The notes under the pieces: generated by a model
The model's database searches: none
What the model was told of the DNA's origin: nothing
Seen by the model: the letters and a program-made list of their open reading frames with translations, nothing else
Assembly: GCA_017522915.1 (NCBI GenBank)
Contig: JAFWXX010000034.1
Location: 1-64,000, forward strand
Reading direction: 5' to 3'
From: Bacteroidaceae bacterium
GTDB lineage: Bacteria > Bacteroidota > Bacteroidia > Bacteroidales > Bacteroidaceae
Length of the DNA stretch: 64,000 bases
Made by a program: the position numbers and the translations under genes
In this document: positions 7,528 through 16,424 of the stretch, in pieces
Layout of the letters: each line of letters begins with the position of its first letter
Position numbering within the stretch: position 1 is the first letter of the stretch

Positions 7528-9528
7528 TTACTCTTTTTCTTCGTTTGCCTTGTCCTCTTCGACAACAAGGTTGTCGATGATGAAGTTCTGGCGTTCCATG
7601 GTGTTCTTGCCCATGTAGTATGCCAGCAGTTCCTCTACCTTGTCGTCCTTGTGCAGCTCTACACGTTCGAGACGCATGTCGGGGCCTATGAAGTTGCGGA
7701 ACTCATCGGGCGAAATCTCTCCCAGTCCCTTGAATCGTGTTATCTCCGGGTTCGGCGACAGCTTCTCGATGGCGGCTATGCGCTCCTCCTCGCTGTAGCA
7801 GTATATGGTCTCGAAATCACCTTTGTGCTCCTTGCGTTCCTCGGCACCTTTCTTGCCGCGCGGCAGCTTGCGCTTGTTGCGCACACGGAACAGCGGTGTC
7901 TGCAATATATATACATGCCCTTTCTTGATAAGTTCCGGAAAGAACTGCAGGAAGAAGGTTATCATAAGCAGGCGGATGTGCATGCCGTCAACGTCGGCAT
8001 CGGTAGCTACTATCACCTTGTTGTAACGCAGTCCTTCGAGGCCGTCCTCAATGTTCAGGGCTGCCTGCAAAAGGTTGAACTCCTCGTTCTGATATACTAC
8101 GGCACGGCTCAGGCCAAAGCAGTTGAGTGGCTTTCCGCGCAGGCTGAACACGGCCTGCGTATTGGCATCGCGGCTCTTGGTTATTGAACCGCTGGCCGAA
8201 TCGCCCTCTGTGATGAAGATGCAGCTCTCGTCCATGCGGTCGCCCTTGGTGTCGTTGTAGTGTATGCGGCAGTCGCGCAGCTTGCGGTTATGCATGTTAA
8301 CCTTCTTTGCCTTCTCGCGCACCTGCTTCGTGAGTCCGGCCAGCTCCTTGCGCTCTTTCTCCGATGCCATTATCTTCGAAAGCATCACGTCGCTTATTTC
8401 CGGGTTCTTGTGCAGGAAGTTGTCGAGCTCCTCCTTTACAAAGTCGCTGATGAACTTCTTCACGCTCATGCTGCCGGGGTCGGGTGCTATGGTGGTGGAA
8501 CCGAGCCTTACCTTTGTCTGGCTCTCGAATACCGGCTCCTGTATGTTTATGGCTATGGCTGCGACAATTCCGTTACGTATGTCGCAGTACTCGAAGTTCT
8601 TTGCCGAGAAGAAGTCGTGTACGGTGAGTGCGACAAGCTCCTTGAACGCGCTCTGGTGTGTTCCGCCTTGTGAGGTGTGCTGTCCGTTCACGAATGAGTA
8701 GTACTCCTCGCCATACTGCTGGGCATGGGTGAATGCAATCTCAATGTCATCGCCCTTGAGGTGAATGATAGGGTAGAGCGCATCGGCTGTCATGCGGTCG
8801 CTGAGCAAGTCGGCAAGTCCGTTGCGTGACAGAATGCGCTTGCCGTTGAACATTATCGTGAGGCCTGTATTCAGGTATGTGTAGTTGCGCAGAAGGGTCT
8901 CGATGTATGCGTCACGGTACTCATAGTTGCGGAACAGGGTGTTGTCGGGCGTGAACGATACGTATGTGCCGTTCTCGTCGGCTGTCTTCTCTGTCGTGTC
9001 GCTTACAAGCACACCTTTCTCGAATATCGCCGAGCGTACCACGCCGTCGCGGTAGCTGCGTACCTCGAAACGTGTACTCAAGGCATTGGCTGCCTTAAGG
9101 CCGACACCGTTCAGTCCTACCGACTTCTTGAATACCTTGTCGTCGTACTTCGCGCCGGTGTTGAGCTTGCTCACTGCCTTTATCATCATGCCTTGCGGAA
9201 TGCCGCGTCCATAGTCGCGTACGGCAACGGTATGGTTCTCGATAATGTCAATTTCGAGACGCTTGCCGAATCCCATCTTGAATTCGTCGATACTGTTGTC
9301 GATAACCTCTTTCAGCAGTACGTATATGCCGTCGTCGTTCTGCGAGCCGTCACCCAGCTTGCCTATGTACATACCGGGGCGGAGACGTATGTGCTCCACG
9401 TCGCTGAGGTGGCGAATCGAATCGTCGGTATATTCGGCAGCTTCAACTTGCCGGGCATTGGAGTTGAATTCCAAATCTTTATCTTCGGACATTGTCTTTG
9501 TATTATAGTCTGTTTTGTCTGTATTCAT
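7528..9528 (-). CDS. parE: DNA topoisomerase IV subunit B (type IIA, ParE-like)
   Basis: A 666-residue ATPase subunit of topoisomerase IV or a closely related type IIA enzyme. The GHKL ATPase domain carries [19 protein letters not shown] and [11 protein letters not shown]. The Toprim part carries ITEGDSASG and the acidic [10 protein letters not shown], and the C-terminus has the RFKGLGE motif. An alternative ATG at 9492 (MSEDKD) would remove 12 weakly structured residues and is equally plausible. The partner ParC gene is not in the window downstream; coaD follows instead. The protein decatenates chromosomes after replication. Confidence 0.9.
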   Translation of the reverse strand: MNTDKTDYNTKTMSEDKDLEFNSNARQVEAAEYTDDSIRHLSDVEHIRLRPGMYIGKLGDGSQNDDGIYVLLKEVIDNSIDEFKMGFGKRLEIDIIENHTVAVRDYGRGIPQGMMIKAVSKLNTGAKYDDKVFKKSVGLNGVGLKAANALSTRFEVRSYRDGVVRSAIFEKGVLVSDTTEKTADENGTYVSFTPDNTLFRNYEYRDAYIETLLRNYTYLNTGLTIMFNGKRILSRNGLADLLSDRMTADALYPIIHLKGDDIEIAFTHAQQYGEEYYSFVNGQHTSQGGTHQSAFKELVALTVHDFFSAKNFEYCDIRNGIVAAIAINIQEPVFESQTKVRLGSTTIAPDPGSMSVKKFISDFVKEELDNFLHKNPEISDVMLSKIMASEKERKELAGLTKQVREKAKKVNMHNRKLRDCRIHYNDTKGDRMDESCIFITEGDSASGSITKSRDANTQAVFSLRGKPLNCFGLSRAVVYQNEEFNLLQAALNIEDGLEGLRYNKVIVATDADVDGMHIRLLMITFFLQFFPELIKKGHVYILQTPLFRVRNKRKLPRGKKGAEERKEHKGDFETIYCYSEEERIAAIEKLSPNPEITRFKGLGEISPDEFRNFIGPDMRLERVELHKDDKVEELLAYYMGKNTMERQNFIIDNLVVEEDKANEEKE

Positions 9529-9537
9529 GAGAGCCTG

Positions 9538-10671
9538 TTATGCCAGCTCTTTCTTGTAGGCACGGCGACGTTTGTGCAGTTCCTTCTCGTAGTTCTCCCA
9601 TTGGCTGCGGACCTTGTCGTTGTCTTCCAGTTCGGGGTTGCTCTCGGCATCCTTGAATCCCATGCTTACATAGCTGTTCTGCAGTTCGTCGAAGACAATG
9701 GCGAAAGCTCCCTTGCTCTGGTATTCGGGCTTTACTGCAACCAGCAGCAAATCGACGCGCTTGGGGCGTTTGAAGAACATGGCCTTTGCAAGATGCCACC
9801 AGCCGAACGGGAATAGGCGGCCTTTGGCCTTCTGAAGGGCTTCGGACATGGAATAGATGCTTACGCCTAATGCTACAAGGTTGTCGTCCTTGTCAACGAC
9901 TAACGACACGAGTCTCAGGTCTATTACCGGAAGATAGGTCTTTATATAGGACTCTATCTGTTTCTCGCTCAGTGCTGAATAGCCGTAAAGGTCGGTATAG
10001 CATTCGTTTATGAGCTCGAAAAGTGCCTTGCCGTAGCGTTTGACAAGCTCGGAACGGGATTTGAAACGTGCAACCCTCAGGCCGAACTTGCGTTTCACGA
10101 TTGCTGCTATGCGCCCTGCTTTCTCATACTTTATTTCGGGTACTTTCAAAAGGTACTCTATCCAATCGACATCCTTTACATACCCCAAACGCTCCAAGTG
10201 TGCAGGATAGTAGGGATAGTTGTATATGGTTGCCATTGTTCCCAGGCGGTCGAAGCCTTCGACGAGCATTCCCTCGCGGTCGAAGTCGGTGAAGCCCAAC
10301 GGGCCGTGTATCTCTGTCGCGCCTCTCTCTCTCGCCCATGCCTCTGCTGCTGCGAAGAGTGCGTCCACGACCTCGGCATCATCAATGAAATCGACCCAGC
10401 CGAAACGTGCGGCATTCTGTTTCCATTTCTCGTTCGCACGTTTGTTGATGATGGCTGCAATGCGTCCTGCAAGCTTGCCGTCCTTGTATGCGAGAAAGTA
10501 GTCGGCATCGCAGAATTCAAATGCAGCGTTGCGCTCCTTGCTCAGTGTCGTGAGTGCGTCCTCGAAGAGTTCGGGAACGTAGTACGGGTTGTTCTTGTAT
10601 AGTTCGTAACCGAAACGTATGAACTGTTTCAGTTGCTTTTTGTTGTCTGCTTTAACGATTGTTACCGGCAT
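9538..10671 (-). CDS. GNAT-like N-acetyltransferase family protein
   Basis: A 377-residue cytoplasmic protein. Residues about 20-130 and 150-310 look like acyl-CoA N-acyltransferase folds: YFLAYKDGKLAGRIAAIIN resembles the central beta strands, and EIHGPLGFTDFDREGML is characteristic of a conserved bacterial family. Substrate unknown. It is the first gene of the run to parE, with a good promoter 26-58 nt before it. The fold call is by sequence impression, so the exact reaction should not be assumed. Confidence 0.65.
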   Translation of the reverse strand: MPVTIVKADNKKQLKQFIRFGYELYKNNPYYVPELFEDALTTLSKERNAAFEFCDADYFLAYKDGKLAGRIAAIINKRANEKWKQNAARFGWVDFIDDAEVVDALFAAAEAWARERGATEIHGPLGFTDFDREGMLVEGFDRLGTMATIYNYPYYPAHLERLGYVKDVDWIEYLLKVPEIKYEKAGRIAAIVKRKFGLRVARFKSRSELVKRYGKALFELINECYTDLYGYSALSEKQIESYIKTYLPVIDLRLVSLVVDKDDNLVALGVSIYSMSEALQKAKGRLFPFGWWHLAKAMFFKRPKRVDLLLVAVKPEYQSKGAFAIVFDELQNSYVSMGFKDAESNPELEDNDKVRSQWENYEKELHKRRRAYKKELA

Positions 10672-10697
10672 TGGTATATAATTATTCTAATATCGTG

Positions 10698-10729
10698 TAA
10701 AAATACGACATTATTCCGAAAAGAGCAAA
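10698..10729 (-). promoter_or_regulatory. Promoter for the GNAT-parE-coaD-S41 operon
   Basis: Read on the minus strand, -33 TTTG (10726-10729) and -7 TATTTTTA (10698-10705) have a 20-nt spacer. The -7 box differs from TAnnTTTG only in the last base. Nothing else is seen in 10672-10851. Confidence 0.6.
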
Positions 10730-10851
10730 CGGAATACCCATTTTAAGGCTGGTTAATGAGGGAAGGGACAAAAGGGAGGGGATTAAGGGTAAGATGCTTG
10801 CAAATAGAGGATATGTTGCTATGTCATGATTGTCAACAATCACCCGGAACT

Positions 10852-12042
10852 TTACTGGTGCAGCTGGAAATCCGCTTTCCTGCAAACTGCAAGCAGCTTG
10901 CTGCCGTCGGCTACAGTAGTTGCAAATATGTAATGCTCTCCGCCGTCGGAGATCTTGAGCCTCTTGCGTAGCTGCTGTACGCTTTCGGGGAAGTTGCGTA
11001 CCGTGATGTTCGCTTTTTTCAACGCCTGTATCTCCTTGATGTCGCTTTTGGAAAAGCCGCATACTTTCTCTACCTCGAAAATACGTCCGGGAAACTCCTC
11101 TATAAGAGTGTCGGCTGTGTATAGCTGGCTGTTCGGGTGCAGCTTGGATGTTCCCGTCCTGGCTGCAAGGCTGCGGTAGCAGCCGGCCTTCTGTATCGCC
11201 GCATTAGGCTCGTAAAGGAATCTCCCTATCACGTTGCTCAGTTCTGCCTTGCATTCCTGTTCCTCGGCTCTTGTGAAAGCAAAACTTATGGCTTTCTCCT
11301 TGTGCAGGTCGGTACAATGTACTGTTGCGTTGTCGCCTCTCTTCTCGCCAAGAATGATGAGCAGCTCCTTGCATTCGTTGTTCACGGCAACGACATGTAT
11401 CTCCTCGACGTTGCCGAGCTCTCTTGTTGCGGCTGCAATGTCGAGCATGGGCGAGCATTTTACCATTACTTTTCTGCTCCTTTTCAACAGCTCTTTCTCA
11501 AGCATTGTGATATCGGGCTCGCAGTCGCTGAGTGCTACCACCTTGCGCCCCTCTCCGTCGCGTCTTGCCGGGTCTATGAATATCCAGTCCTGCGCGGGTA
11601 GGGTGTGAAGAATCTCTTCGCTGTTGCCGTTGATTACGTTTATCTGTTCCAGGCCCAGCAGTGCAAAGTTCTCCTTTGCTATATTGCATAGCCTCTCGTT
11701 GCGTTCTATGTATGTTGCCTCACTGAAGCGGCGTGCCATGTAGCTGCAGTCGATGCCGAAGCCGCCTGTAAGGTCGGCTATCCTCTCTCCTTGCACCAAA
11801 CCGGCCTTGTAGAGCGCGGTTGCCTCGCTTGAGCACTGCTCCATCGATATCTTCGGCGGGTATATTATGCCCTCAGCAGCGGCCCAGCCGGGCAGTTTCT
11901 CTCTGGCAGCCTGCCAGCCCTCAATCTGCGTGACGGCCTCGCGCATGTCAACGGCGGGGTAACGCTTTGCCTGCAGGGCAAGCGTGCGTGGGTCCTCGTT
12001 TCTGTGGGCTGTTATGAACTCCTTTGTCTCCTGGTTCAGCAT
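10852..12042 (-). CDS. Class I SAM-dependent methyltransferase, THUMP-like type
   Basis: A 396-residue protein. Its Rossmann core has motif I as IADLTGGFGIDCSYMA and motif IV as DWIFIDPARRD, so SAM binding is very likely. The C-terminal third matches the THUMP-like domain of a conserved bacterial family related to RNA methyltransferases. An RNA substrate is therefore a reasonable inference, not shown. The gene follows the small YqaE gene by 20 nt in the same direction. Confidence 0.8.
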   Translation of the reverse strand: MLNQETKEFITAHRNEDPRTLALQAKRYPAVDMREAVTQIEGWQAAREKLPGWAAAEGIIYPPKISMEQCSSEATALYKAGLVQGERIADLTGGFGIDCSYMARRFSEATYIERNERLCNIAKENFALLGLEQINVINGNSEEILHTLPAQDWIFIDPARRDGEGRKVVALSDCEPDITMLEKELLKRSRKVMVKCSPMLDIAAATRELGNVEEIHVVAVNNECKELLIILGEKRGDNATVHCTDLHKEKAISFAFTRAEEQECKAELSNVIGRFLYEPNAAIQKAGCYRSLAARTGTSKLHPNSQLYTADTLIEEFPGRIFEVEKVCGFSKSDIKEIQALKKANITVRNFPESVQQLRKRLKISDGGEHYIFATTVADGSKLLAVCRKADFQLHQ

Positions 12043-12061
12043 GGCCTGTTTGTGTGTTGTC

Positions 12062-12214
12062 TCAGTTCTTGTTGAGGATTACAAGTGCGCCGATGACTCC
12101 CGGTACCCAGCCGCAAAGAGTGAGTATGAGCACTATAAGAAATGAACCGCAGCCTTTGTCAATTACAGCCAAAGGAGGAAAAAGAATCGCAAGTAATACT
12201 CTGATAAGTGACAT
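12062..12214 (-). CDS. YqaE/Pmp3 family membrane peptide
   Basis: A 50-residue hydrophobic protein starting MSLIRVLLAILFPPLAV with two membrane segments (about 4-20 and 26-47). The LFPPLAV and WVPGVIGALVIL phrases are typical of the Pmp3/YqaE proteolipid family, linked in other organisms to membrane potential and stress. The start at 12214 gives the normal family length; a longer upstream frame overlapping pckA lacks family sequence. Confidence 0.85.
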   Translation of the reverse strand: MSLIRVLLAILFPPLAVIDKGCGSFLIVLILTLCGWVPGVIGALVILNKN

Positions 12215-12235
12215 GTTGTATTTTTCTGTTTGCGG

Positions 12236-12243
12236 TAAAGATA
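12236..12243 (-). promoter_or_regulatory. Likely -7 box for the YqaE gene
   Basis: The minus strand reads TATCTTTA, one base from TAnnTTTG, about 22 nt before the ATG. No convincing -33 element is seen. Confidence 0.35.
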
Positions 12244-12266
12244 AGCATTTCTGCCGGATAATAAAA

Positions 12267-12292
12267 GCGTCTGCCCCGAAAGGAGCAGACGC
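12267..12292 (-). terminator. pckA intrinsic terminator
   Basis: GCGTCTGC (12267-12274) pairs with GCAGACGC (12285-12292), with two inner C-G pairs and a GAAA tetraloop. On the minus strand it is followed by TTTTATTAT. It lies 25 nt after the pckA stop. Confidence 0.75.
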
Positions 12293-12317
12293 CGTATTTT
12301 TCAGGTTCTGTATCTCA

Positions 12318-13919
12318 TTAGAGCTTTGGACCTGCTGCAACGAGAGCCTTGCCGGCCTCATTGCCTGTATATTTGGTGAAGTTCTTGATGAAGCGGCCTG
12401 CCAAATCAAGTGCCTTCTCCTCCCACTGTGAAGCGTCAGCGTATGTGTCGCGTGGGTCAAGGATTGCAGGGTCAACACCTGGCAACGCTGTAGGAACAAC
12501 GAAGTCGAAGTGTGGGATAACCTTTGTAGGAGCTGTATCGATTGAGCCATCGAGGATAGCGTCGATGATACCGCGTGTATCCTTGATAGAGATACGCTTG
12601 CCTGTACCGTTCCAGCCGGTGTTGACGAGGTATGCCTTAGCACCGTTCTTCTCCATCTTCTTAACGAGCTCCTCGCCGTACTTTGTCGGGTGGAGGCTCA
12701 AGAATGCTGCACCGAAGCAAGCTGAGAATGTTGGAGTAGGCTCTGTGATACCGCGCTCTGTACCTGCCAACTTAGCGGTAAAGCCGCTGAGGAAGTAGTA
12801 CTGAGTCTGCTCTGGGTTCAGGATAGAAACCGGAGGCAATACACCGAATGCGTCAGCTGAAAGGAAGATAACCTTCTTTGCAGGAGCTGCCATTGAACCC
12901 GGCTTGATGTTGTTGATGTGGTTGATTGGGTAAGAAACACGTGTGTTCTCGGTTACGCTCTTGTCAGCGAAGTCAATCTTGCCGTTTGCATCAACTGTAA
13001 CGTTCTCAAGAAGAGCGTCACGCTTGATTGCATTGAAGATGTCCGGCTCGCTCTCCTTGTCGAGGTTGATAACCTTAGCGTAGCAACCGCCCTCGAAGTT
13101 GAATACTGAGTCATCGTCCCAGCCGTGCTCGTCGTCACCGATAAGCATGCGCTTCGGGTCTGTAGAAAGAGTTGTCTTTCCTGTACCTGACAAACCGAAG
13201 AAGATTGCTGTCTCGCCCTTCTCGTTTGTGTTTGCAGAACAGTGCATTGAAGCGATGCCCTGAAGCGGCAGGTAGTAGTTCATCATAGAGAACATACCCT
13301 TCTTCATCTCACCGCCATACCATGTGTTGAGTATAATCTGCTCGCGTGATGTCAAGTTGAATACGACTGCTGTCTCAGAGTTCAATCCAAGCTCCTTATA
13401 GTTTGCTACAGCTGCCTTAGAAGCGTTGTAAACAACGAAATCGGGCTCGCCGAATGCCTCAAGCTCCTCAGCTGTAGGACGGATGAACATGTTTGTCACG
13501 AAGTGAGCCTGCCATGCAACCTCCATTATGAAGCGAACCTTCAGGCGTGTAGCAGGGTTGGCACCGCAGAATGCGTCAACAACGAACAGTCTCTTGTTTG
13601 AAAGTTCCTTTGTAGCAATCTCCTTGAGAGCGTTCCAAGCCTCTGTTGTAACAGGCTTGTTGTCGTTCTTGTACTCCTCAGATGTCCACCATACAGTGTT
13701 CTCTGATGTAGCGTCCTTAACGATGAACTTGTCCTTAGGTGAACGGCCGGTGTAAACACCTGTCATTACATTAACTGCGCCAAGCTCTGTAACCTGGCCA
13801 ACCTCGTAACCCTCAAGACCGGGCTTTGTCTCCTCAGCGAAAAGCTGATCGTAAGAGGGGTTGTGAAGAACCTCTACAGCACCGGTGATACCATACTTGG
13901 TAAGATCTATTGTTGCCAT
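12318..13919 (-). CDS. pckA: Phosphoenolpyruvate carboxykinase (ATP)
   Basis: A 533-residue cytoplasmic enzyme interconverting oxaloacetate and PEP with ATP/ADP. In Bacteroidales it typically fixes CO2 on PEP toward succinate. The P-loop (kinase-1a) is [13 protein letters not shown]. The metal/kinase-2 segment is [29 protein letters not shown] and [16 protein letters not shown] are family hallmarks. The start [10 protein letters not shown] at 13919 is chosen over an upstream ATG at 13964, which adds 15 residues not typical of the family. It has its own promoter and terminator. Confidence 0.95.
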   Translation of the reverse strand: MATIDLTKYGITGAVEVLHNPSYDQLFAEETKPGLEGYEVGQVTELGAVNVMTGVYTGRSPKDKFIVKDATSENTVWWTSEEYKNDNKPVTTEAWNALKEIATKELSNKRLFVVDAFCGANPATRLKVRFIMEVAWQAHFVTNMFIRPTAEELEAFGEPDFVVYNASKAAVANYKELGLNSETAVVFNLTSREQIILNTWYGGEMKKGMFSMMNYYLPLQGIASMHCSANTNEKGETAIFFGLSGTGKTTLSTDPKRMLIGDDEHGWDDDSVFNFEGGCYAKVINLDKESEPDIFNAIKRDALLENVTVDANGKIDFADKSVTENTRVSYPINHINNIKPGSMAAPAKKVIFLSADAFGVLPPVSILNPEQTQYYFLSGFTAKLAGTERGITEPTPTFSACFGAAFLSLHPTKYGEELVKKMEKNGAKAYLVNTGWNGTGKRISIKDTRGIIDAILDGSIDTAPTKVIPHFDFVVPTALPGVDPAILDPRDTYADASQWEEKALDLAGRFIKNFTKYTGNEAGKALVAAGPKL

Positions 13920-14017
13920 AATTCTAAAAAATAAATTATTGATTAATATTTTTCTTTTTATCACTTTTGGTCTTCGGCGAAGCCTTTTTAGCGAAACTTG
14001 CCAAAGTTCTCCAAATG

Positions 14018-14025
14018 CAAATATA
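14018..14025 (-). promoter_or_regulatory. pckA -7 box
   Basis: The minus strand reads TATATTTG, an exact TAnnTTTG match, about 100 nt before the pckA start. A CTTTAG near 14044-14049 may serve as a poor -33 element. The leader is A/T-rich with one short hairpin. Confidence 0.55.
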
Positions 14026-14282
14026 TATCTTTTTATTTAATCTCTAAAGCTAATTAAAGAAATTTTTCTTTAATTGTTGCAAAAAAGACGAAAATAGCCT
14101 GTTTTTAGTCCAAAAAGGTGCGTTTTTGCAGTGTGATAATGATAAATTTCCTGGCAATTATCTTCTGATAATCTTCAAGAGTGCCTGAAATGCTCTCATT
14201 TTTCTTTTATAAAGTTGATATTTTTGACAAAATGATTTTTGAGCTTTCTGTAGGCTTTTTCTATCTCCTTTTTATATTAATG

Positions 14283-14312
14283 TTCGTTTTTTACGTAAAA
14301 TTATTATCTTCG
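14283..14312 (+). promoter_or_regulatory. upp promoter
   Basis: TATCTTCG (14305-14312) is a one-base variant of the -7 consensus, with TTCG at 14283-14286 in the -33 position (18-nt spacer). Transcription would begin about 20 nt before the upp ATG. Confidence 0.45.
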
Positions 14313-14340
14313 CGGAAGTAACGATTCAAAACACATTATC

Positions 14341-14991
14341 ATGAAAATAGTAAACCTGTCGGAGCAGAATACTCTGCTTAACCAGTTCATAACCGAAATA
14401 CGCGATGTGAATATACAGAAGGATTCAATGCGCTTCCGCCGTAACATCGAGCGTATCGGCGAGGTCATGGCATACGAGATAAGCAAGGAACTTTCCTACA
14501 AGAACATTACAATACAGACCCCCAACAGCGATGCTGTGCAGAGCGTTCCGTCCGATACTGTAGTGCTGGGCACCATTCTCCGTGCCGGCCTGCCTCTGCA
14601 TACCGGTTTCCATAACTATTTCGACCGTGCCGAGAACGCCTTTGTGTCGGCCTATCGCAAATATACAAGCGAGAACGAGTTTGACGTGATTGTGGAATAC
14701 CTTGCATCACCCTCTCTTGACAACAAGACTCTTCTTCTTGTCGATCCTATGCTTGCTACCGGAATTAGTGCAGACCTCTCCTATCGTGCGCTTCTTACAA
14801 AAGGAAAGCCCTCCAAGACTATTCTTGCATGTGTCATTGCAAGCCAGCAGGCTGTAGATTATGTAATATCACACTTCCCCGAAGATACAATCCTCTATTG
14901 TGCGGCTATCGACCCTATCCTCAATGAGCATGCTTATATTGTTCCTGGGTTGGGGGATGCGGGGGATTTGTGTTTTGGAACAAAAGAGTGA
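14341..14991 (+). CDS. upp: Uracil phosphoribosyltransferase
   Basis: A 216-residue pyrimidine-salvage enzyme making UMP from uracil and PRPP. The PRPP-binding motif is VDPMLATG (residues 134-141). GTILRAGLP precedes it, and the C-terminal PGLGDAGDLCFG segment binds uracil in characterised relatives. The length is normal. It is a single-gene unit with its own promoter and is separated from the next gene by a tandem repeat and a terminator. Confidence 0.95.
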   Translation: MKIVNLSEQNTLLNQFITEIRDVNIQKDSMRFRRNIERIGEVMAYEISKELSYKNITIQTPNSDAVQSVPSDTVVLGTILRAGLPLHTGFHNYFDRAENAFVSAYRKYTSENEFDVIVEYLASPSLDNKTLLLVDPMLATGISADLSYRALLTKGKPSKTILACVIASQQAVDYVISHFPEDTILYCAAIDPILNEHAYIVPGLGDAGDLCFGTKE

Positions 14992-15007
14992 TTTTCTGCT
15001 AAAAAGG

Positions 15008-15289
15008 CATCTGCTGCGTTATGCTTGTTCTTGTGAACAGTCATTTAGGCAACTAAACTCCTGTTCCCAAGAATTTCGCAAGCCTTGCATCTGCACTTTT
15101 TATCAGAAAATCATTGCTTGCTTTAAAGTCATCTGTTGCGTTATGCTTGTTCTTGTGAACGGTCATTTAGGCAACTAAACTCCTGTTCCCAAGAATTTCG
15201 CAAGCCTTGCATCTGCACTTTTTATCAGAAAATCATTGCTTGCTTTAAAGTCATCTGCTGCGTTATGCTTGTTCTTGTGAAGAGTCATT
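15008..15289. repeat. 122-bp tandem repeat, about 2.3 copies
   Basis: Units begin at 15008, 15130 and 15252 (each at CATCTG-YTGCG), and the third stops after 38 bp. The copies are nearly identical. In each full unit TTCTTGTGAACAG pairs with CTGTTCCCAAGAA, with one mismatch across a 20-nt loop; in unit 2 the A-to-G change leaves a wobble pair. A reading frame runs through but has no start signal or recognisable protein. Together with the terminator this fills 14992-15354. Confidence 0.85.
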
Positions 15290-15298
15290 AAAACAGAT

Positions 15299-15331
15299 AA
15301 AACCTATTGACGGGGCCCGTCAATAGGTTTT
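15299..15331. terminator. Terminator between upp and GH130
   Basis: AAAACCTATTGACGGG is followed almost immediately by its reverse complement around GGC. The flanks are A- and T-rich (GGTTTTTATTTA on the plus strand), so it can end transcription from both upp and the minus-strand GH130 gene. Confidence 0.8.
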
Positions 15332-15354
15332 TATTTAGTCATTTAAACAGCTTT

Positions 15355-16326
15355 TTACTTTGTGCTGTTGTTCTTTATGAACTCTATGATTTCCGGGATA
15401 TATCCGAATGCCATACCTACAACCGTGTCAGCTGCTCCGTAATACACGGCAACCTTGTCGCCGTCGTTGAGAGCAGCGCACGGGAACACCACATTGGGTA
15501 CGTCGCCGGCAAGCTCGTACGGGGCTGCCGGTGCAAGCAGATAGGGTTTAGTGCGGTACAGTACCTTTGAAGGGTCGTTCCGGTCGAGCAGTGCAGCACC
15601 CATTGAATAGCGGAATCCGTTGCATGTGGTAATTACGCCATGGTAGAAGAGCAACCAGCCCTCATCGGTAAGAATGGGCACAGAACCGGCACCTATCTTT
15701 GTACATTGCCATGCGCTCTCAGGGAACGGAGTGACCTTCATTACACAGCGGTGTTCACCCCAGTACTTCATATCGGGGCTGTAGCTTATATATATGTCGC
15801 CGAACGGTGTGTGTCCGTTGTCGCTGGGGCGGCTGAGCATTGCATATTTGCCGTCAATCTTCTGCGGAAAGAGGACGCCGTTGCGGTTGAATGGCAGGAA
15901 TGCGTTCTCGCACTGGAAGAACTCCTTGAAGTCGAATGTGTATCCGATGCCGATGGTAGGTCCGTGGTAGCCGTTGCACCATGTAATCCAGTAACGGTCC
16001 TCAATCCATGTGACACGCGGGTCGTACTTGTATTCCGATTCAATCATCTCGGTGTTGCCTGCCTTGAATACGATAGGCTCGTGCTCTATCTCCCAGTTTA
16101 TGCCGTCCTTGCTGAATCCTGCAAAGATGTTCATCTGTACAGCCTTGTTGTCGCAGCGGAACACTCCGGCATATCCATCCTTGAAAGGAACGACTGCGCT
16201 GTTGAATATGCTGTTCGATGTGGGTATGGCATAGCGGCCGATAACAGGATTCTTTGAGTAACGCCACATAACGTCGGTGCATCCTTCGGGACGCTCTTCC
16301 CATGGCATAGTAACTTTTTCGCTCAT
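15355..16326 (-). CDS. GH130 family mannoside phosphorylase
   Basis: A 323-residue cytoplasmic enzyme without a signal peptide. Five-bladed propeller family GH130 is indicated by NPVIGR, the [14 protein letters not shown] strand and [16 protein letters not shown]. Asp102 in YDPR is the expected proton donor. GH130 enzymes split beta-mannosides such as Man-GlcNAc or Man-Man with phosphate, giving mannose 1-phosphate. The ATG at 16326 is chosen because a -7 box at 16361-16368 would place the transcript start at or after the alternative ATG at 16353. The mannosidase cluster lies 6 kb upstream, separated by the efflux operon. Confidence 0.85.
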   Translation of the reverse strand: MSEKVTMPWEERPEGCTDVMWRYSKNPVIGRYAIPTSNSIFNSAVVPFKDGYAGVFRCDNKAVQMNIFAGFSKDGINWEIEHEPIVFKAGNTEMIESEYKYDPRVTWIEDRYWITWCNGYHGPTIGIGYTFDFKEFFQCENAFLPFNRNGVLFPQKIDGKYAMLSRPSDNGHTPFGDIYISYSPDMKYWGEHRCVMKVTPFPESAWQCTKIGAGSVPILTDEGWLLFYHGVITTCNGFRYSMGAALLDRNDPSKVLYRTKPYLLAPAAPYELAGDVPNVVFPCAALNDGDKVAVYYGAADTVVGMAFGYIPEIIEFIKNNSTK

Positions 16327-16360
16327 AGTGGTATTGTATTTCGGTTTGTACATTCTTCTG

Positions 16361-16368
16361 CGAAGATA
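16361..16368 (-). promoter_or_regulatory. GH130 -7 box
   Basis: The minus strand reads TATCTTCG, a one-base variant of TAnnTTTG, 35 nt before the chosen start. No clear -33 element is seen. Confidence 0.45.
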
Positions 16369-16380
16369 AATAAACAAAAC

Positions 16381-16410
16381 AAAAAATATCGGCATGAGCC
16401 GATATTTTTT
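16381..16410 (-). terminator. RND efflux operon terminator
   Basis: A 13-bp perfect stem (AAAAAATATCGGC with GCCGATATTTTTT) has an ATGA loop. On the minus strand it follows the pump gene stop by about 14 nt and continues into a T-rich stretch. Confidence 0.8.
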
Positions 16411-16424
16411 ATCAGGAGTTTCTT

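Larger units (their letters stand above)
13920..14340. other. Divergent intergenic region between pckA and upp
   Basis: A/T-rich DNA with no reading frame of interest. It holds the pckA -7 box at 14018-14025, a small hairpin in the pckA leader (CTTCG/CGAAG near 13972) and the upp promoter near 14305. Nothing else is recognised. Confidence 0.5.

Noticed and set aside
7459-8187. 242-codon plus-strand frame antisense to parE
   Set aside because: Shadow of the conserved ParE C-terminal region; amino-acid composition is not protein-like.
14900-15178. Plus-strand reading frame through the tandem repeat
   Set aside because: It starts inside upp, its residues come from repeat copies, and it has no known motif or ribosome-binding site.
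15008-15289. Possible CRISPR array
   Set aside because: The repeated units are 122 bp and continuous; there are no short repeats with unique spacers, and no cas genes are nearby.
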